Source of the DNA: Bonia amplexicaulis
Taxonomy: Eukaryota > Streptophyta > Magnoliopsida > Poales > Poaceae
Length of the DNA stretch: 64,000 nt
Assembly: GCA_036346245.1 (NCBI GenBank)
Contig: CM070748.1
Coordinates: 2,896,348 to 2,960,347, forward strand
Reading direction: 5' to 3'
Shown here: positions 61,101 through 64,000 of the stretch, piece after piece
Numbering within the stretch: position 1 is the first letter of the stretch
Layout of the letters: every line of letters starts with the position of its first letter
Program-made: the position numbers and the translations under genes
The notes under the pieces: model-generated
Databases searched by the model: none
Told to the model about the DNA's origin: nothing
The model's input: the letters and a program-made list of their open reading frames with translations, nothing else

Positions 61101-63937
61101 ACACTTCCTTAATTTTTGCGAGAAGGGATGTTGGGGATGCCTATACAGCACGAAAAATATGAGAATTCCGCTCTTTCCAGATCTCTCAAGTGACGAGCAT
61201 CATTAAAGAAGCTAGAGGTTTGCGAGGCACATCTAGCTTGAGAATGGTGGACTCCCACCAGTTCCGGATGGAGGCGGCAGTGTACCAAGAAGCTGGGTCT
61301 ATGGAGCCCGAAGTAATCCATTGGTCGAAGAGAGTCCAAATTCCTTTTGTGTAGTGGCATTCGGCGAAGAGGTGAATGGCTGTTTGGGGAAGATCCTATA
61401 GAGGGGGCAAACCGATTGGTTTGGTCATCCTCTCGAAGAGATGCGGTCAACAATCCACAGTATGTTCTGCAATGCTGGCCATGCGAAGATTTTGTATTTT
61501 TGGGGGCCCAAGCCTTCGAGACTAGGGGTTCATGGAGGTGTTTATTGTGCCAAAGAATTGCGCTTTGTAAGATGAGTCTGTGGTGTAGTTTTCGTGCGGA
61601 GTGAGCTTCCAAGTTATGCAACCCTTCGCCCCTTCCTGCAGATTGAAGGTGGATATGTGGCCCCAAAGGGCGATGAGTTCTTGAATGTGTTGTGAAGTTG
61701 AGTTGGCCACCCAGTTGAGATCTTGTAGCCATTTGTTACCGGTTAAAGCCGCATGCAAGGATCGGTTTTTTCTTTTGGAGGCAGCAAAGAGACACAAGGC
61801 AATGTCGCGCAGATGTCTCCCATGAGCCCAAGCTGAGTTCCAGAAGCTTGCTATTTTACCATCGCCGATTGTAATGGAAGTGGTTGTTGCAAATAATTGA
61901 TTATCTTGATCATCACAAGGGGTTTGCATTCCTTTCTATGGCTTGTTTTTGGCCGCCCAGTTATACCATAGCCATCTAATTCGCAGGGCTCACGCAAAGC
62001 ATTGGAGGTCCAAGAGGCCCAACCCACTAAGATGTGTGGGTTTGCACACCTTTCCCAACTGATCTTGCATTTACCCCCGTTAGTTGATCAGTACCGGTCC
62101 AAAGAAATTGTCTTGGCCGTTTGTTTAAGAACTAGAGCACTCTGGCTGGCGGTTTGATAACCGTGAGGAGGTATGTCGTTTGGGTGTTTAGGACTGACTT
62201 TGCTAAAAAATTTCTCCCCGCGAGTGTCAGCAATTTACCTCGCTAGCTCGACAGGCGATCGGATACTTTCTTGTAACCTTTGAAGATGCAGGCGACGAAG
62301 TCTTCGGATTGCCAGGGGCTTGTGGATATAGCGCATGGATTTCCTGCTGTGGATTAACAATGAAAAGTAAGAAATCCCTTTTTCGTCACTAGTACACCTT
62401 TCTCTAGTGAGAGAATGCTTTTACAGAATGAAAACTTTAATGTATTTAAATTCTAAAGCATTTGTGGTTACTAAAAATGGCTTGTTATGGATCATCACCT
62501 CGCCTTATTTGCTTTAAAACTTATGGTTGATATAGGCCCCATTTGGGGCGTTAGTAGCTACGTACCTTCTGAAGCTGGTTTCTCTAGTAAGCTTAGTACA
62601 AATTAATTAGGCCTTAACTTCCCTAAGAAAGCCGGAGAAGCTAGCCACATCCTGCAGGGAGTGGCAAGATTAGGATTCCAAATGCAAATAGGATGATATT
62701 CTTGTATCTCTTTATTGTACCTTACAATTAGGGGCACTTAGACGGGCTAGAATATGTGATAGCACCAAATTAAATGTTATACTAGATATATCCCTTTTTT
62801 GCGTATGTGTGTGTGGAGCTGCGAAAACAATTTTGTAGGAATTATTGCAAGCCCGCTTTCACCCCTAACCCCCCTCTCAAATGCAATCATTAACTATTGA
62901 AACAGGCTTATTTTAGCCTCTTCTACATGTTCCAAAGATCACATTTGAAATTTTGATTCCAGAAAAAAAAATTGAGGTTTTTAGAATTTTTGAGAAAACC
63001 CCGGTATTTCCAAGATTTCGTTGAAATTATTTTTGCCAGCAGGTACTGGTATTTGCATCCCTGGTGTGGAGTATAAAACCATTGTCCCTTTGTAATAGTT
63101 ATATATAGCTGCACGAAAGTTGACCATGCGTGCTTAATAAGTTCATTTCAGCAGATTGTCTGCATCTGTTTGGAAGACCAGAAAAAGAAATTAACACAAT
63201 TAACTATATTATGTTAATCTTAAAAACAAGACAAACATTTACGTGCTAAAGTTACCAAGTCATTATTTGTATTACATACTAGATTCAGCAGTGGAGAACA
63301 AAAAGACTGCTAATGGAATGACTCATTCACATCATGAATTTATATTGGTATCACATCGAAGGTCTAGTCAAAAGTAGAAGTTGTAATTTGAGTGCAAAGA
63401 AATGTGAAACTTTTACCGAAATTCAAAATTGTGTTAACAAGGCAAAAAACTTGTATCTCTCCTAAATTCAGAAAAACGCACATTGTTTTACATTTCTGGA
63501 AGTTCTTTTTTTTTTTGTAATTTTCATGTGTACATGAGATATTTAATGTGCAATTTGTTGGTATTTCCTCAATAAAATTTTATGTTTGTTCTAGAAAAGG
63601 CTGAGCACATGTACTAAACTGATATATGTTCATGCGATTGGTTATTTGCAGGCTATACTACAGATGTGGTTACAGTGATGACCATAGGTGCCCAGCAAAG
63701 AAATACGTGCAGCAACAAAACAACAGTAACCCTCCGCTGTTCATGGTCACCCTCGTCAACGAGCACACATGCGATACATTGTTCCCAGATCAACCCAGCT
63801 CAAGTAGTGCTTCACTTGTGCTCGACTTCGCAAAAGCTTCGCTTTCTTCCCCAACGGCTCCTACTGTTGGTGCACCGAAGCAGTGTGAGCTGGAAATGGA
63901 GATCGGGTCACTTTTTCCTCAGGAAACTGATCAGTAG
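58147..63937 (+). CDS. WRKY transcription factor, group III, WRKYGEK variant
   Basis: Three coding exons (58147-58517, 58975-59064, 63652-63937) give 248 residues. An upstream CAG at 58972 and a second CAG at 58975 form a tandem acceptor; using the second removes one residue. The N-terminus has a helical, Leu-rich segment (about 20-75), usual in group III. The WRKY motif at 139-145 reads WRKYGEK, with Glu for the usual Gln. Zinc ligands are Cys159, Cys167, His192 and Cys194, a C-X7-C-X24-H-X-C set; the group III norm is X23. Intron 2 (4587 bp) splits the Arg codon before LYYRC, the conserved intron site. These proteins bind W-box (TTGAC) DNA in the nucleus; the Glu variant is reported to alter binding. 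The Ser-rich C-terminus is short. Intron 2 carries a long-TIR element and an antisense LINE. Confidence 0.92.
59158..59803. mobile_element. fold-back / long-TIR element in the WRKY intron
   Basis: The left arm (59231-59395) and right arm (59637-59803) are inverted copies about 165 bp long. They share for example ATAAGAATTATTCTT, AGAATATCCATGATAT and CAATAGTAGATAGCC. The outer part of the left arm is duplicated in tandem (75-bp step, 59168 and 59243). The interior of about 240 bp is noncoding. Long inverted arms suggest a Mutator-like or fold-back element. The 9-bp duplication expected for Mutator was not identified. Confidence 0.7.
59822..59849. repeat. perfect 10-bp hairpin
   Basis: GCTATTCTAT and ATAGAATAGC flank an 8-base loop. 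Just upstream lie the palindromes TGTATATATACA and CGGCGCCG. The group sits at the outer edge of the long-TIR element. Confidence 0.8.
60040..60680. repeat. degenerate repeat of TTTACTACAACCT / ACAAGAGATTTACT words
   Basis: Phrases such as ATTTACTACAACCTC, TTACTACGACACC, TACAAGATATTTACTATGACC and TACAAGAGATTTATTGTGATC recur at 40-60 base steps through the region. It is noncoding. I do not recognise the family. Confidence 0.55.
60887..62345 (-). mobile_element. LINE 3' fragment, antisense in the WRKY intron
   Basis: Read on the minus strand, about 62110-61930 has the end of a LINE reverse transcriptase region (GGLGLLDLQCFA-like, partly frameshifted). 61929-61520 follows with TSITIGDGKIASFWNSAWAHG and a zf-RVT-like ITWKLTPHENYTTDSSYKAQ segment. 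A further frameshifted frame runs 61732-61109. The 3' end carries GGCAGTGCTCCTGCCTGTTC and then an A-rich tail near 60887. The 5' endonuclease and most of RT are missing, as in 5'-truncated LINE copies. Confidence 0.75.
62346..63651 (+). other. remaining WRKY intron 2
   Basis: AT-rich sequence without recognisable coding or repeat structure, ending in TTATTTGCAG| at 63651. Confidence 0.5.
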
Positions 63938-64000
63938 CAAGGCGCTAGATCTATTTGGTGCATTCAAATAGCTACTTAAACCTTAATAATCTAGCGATTC
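63938..64000 (+). other. start of the WRKY 3' UTR
   Basis: Sixty-three bases after the TAG stop, with no further feature. The window ends here. Confidence 0.6.

Overview
This is a stretch of nuclear genome from a flowering plant, almost certainly a grass (Poaceae). The evidence is spliced genes with GT-AG introns, a decayed DUF4220/DUF594 gene of the kind common in grasses, a group III WRKY gene carrying the WRKYGEK variant, and dense nested grass-type MITEs, hAT elements and LTR retrotransposons. I cannot name the species from sequence alone. No prokaryotic feature, CRISPR array, rRNA or tRNA was recognised.

Layout. 1-2.5 kb: a possible last exon of an upstream gene, an LTR-like segment holding an array of eight small hairpins, then a DUF4220 pseudogene. 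4-8.6 kb: MITEs and LTR-like repeats. 8.6-12.9 kb: a decayed RICESLEEPER-type hAT transposase gene and a second, non-autonomous hAT element with a nested MITE. 13.0-17.5 kb: a four-exon gene for a basic Ser/Pro-rich protein. 18.2-24.0 kb: an LTR-like segment rich in the word TCGACCACG, a palindromic TG...CA element, a MITE and a non-autonomous hAT element. 24.0-30.0 kb: a leucine-rich-repeat receptor-like kinase gene (two coding exons and a probable long 5'-UTR intron). 31.4-33.4 kb: LTR remnants. 33.7-37.5 kb: a ubiquitin-conjugating enzyme E2 gene of the UBC8/UBCH5 type. 37.6-42.5 kb: a truncated, minus-strand Ty3/gypsy retrotransposon interrupted by a hAT element. 44.9-46.8 kb: an h-type thioredoxin gene with an N-terminal MGNCC lipidation signal. 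47-58 kb: mostly repeats. 58.1-63.9 kb: a WRKY gene whose 4.6 kb second intron holds a long-TIR element and an antisense LINE 3' end.

Five genes look intact: the basic Ser/Pro-rich protein, the receptor-like kinase, the E2, the thioredoxin and the WRKY factor, all on the plus strand. All five reading frames close across their predicted splice sites. They are separate plant genes with no sign of an operon or shared pathway. Four of them appear to have an intron in the 5' UTR. The rest of the window is transposon-derived. Several insertions are dateable relative to each other because target-site duplications, or in one case an unoccupied sister copy of the target, can be read directly.
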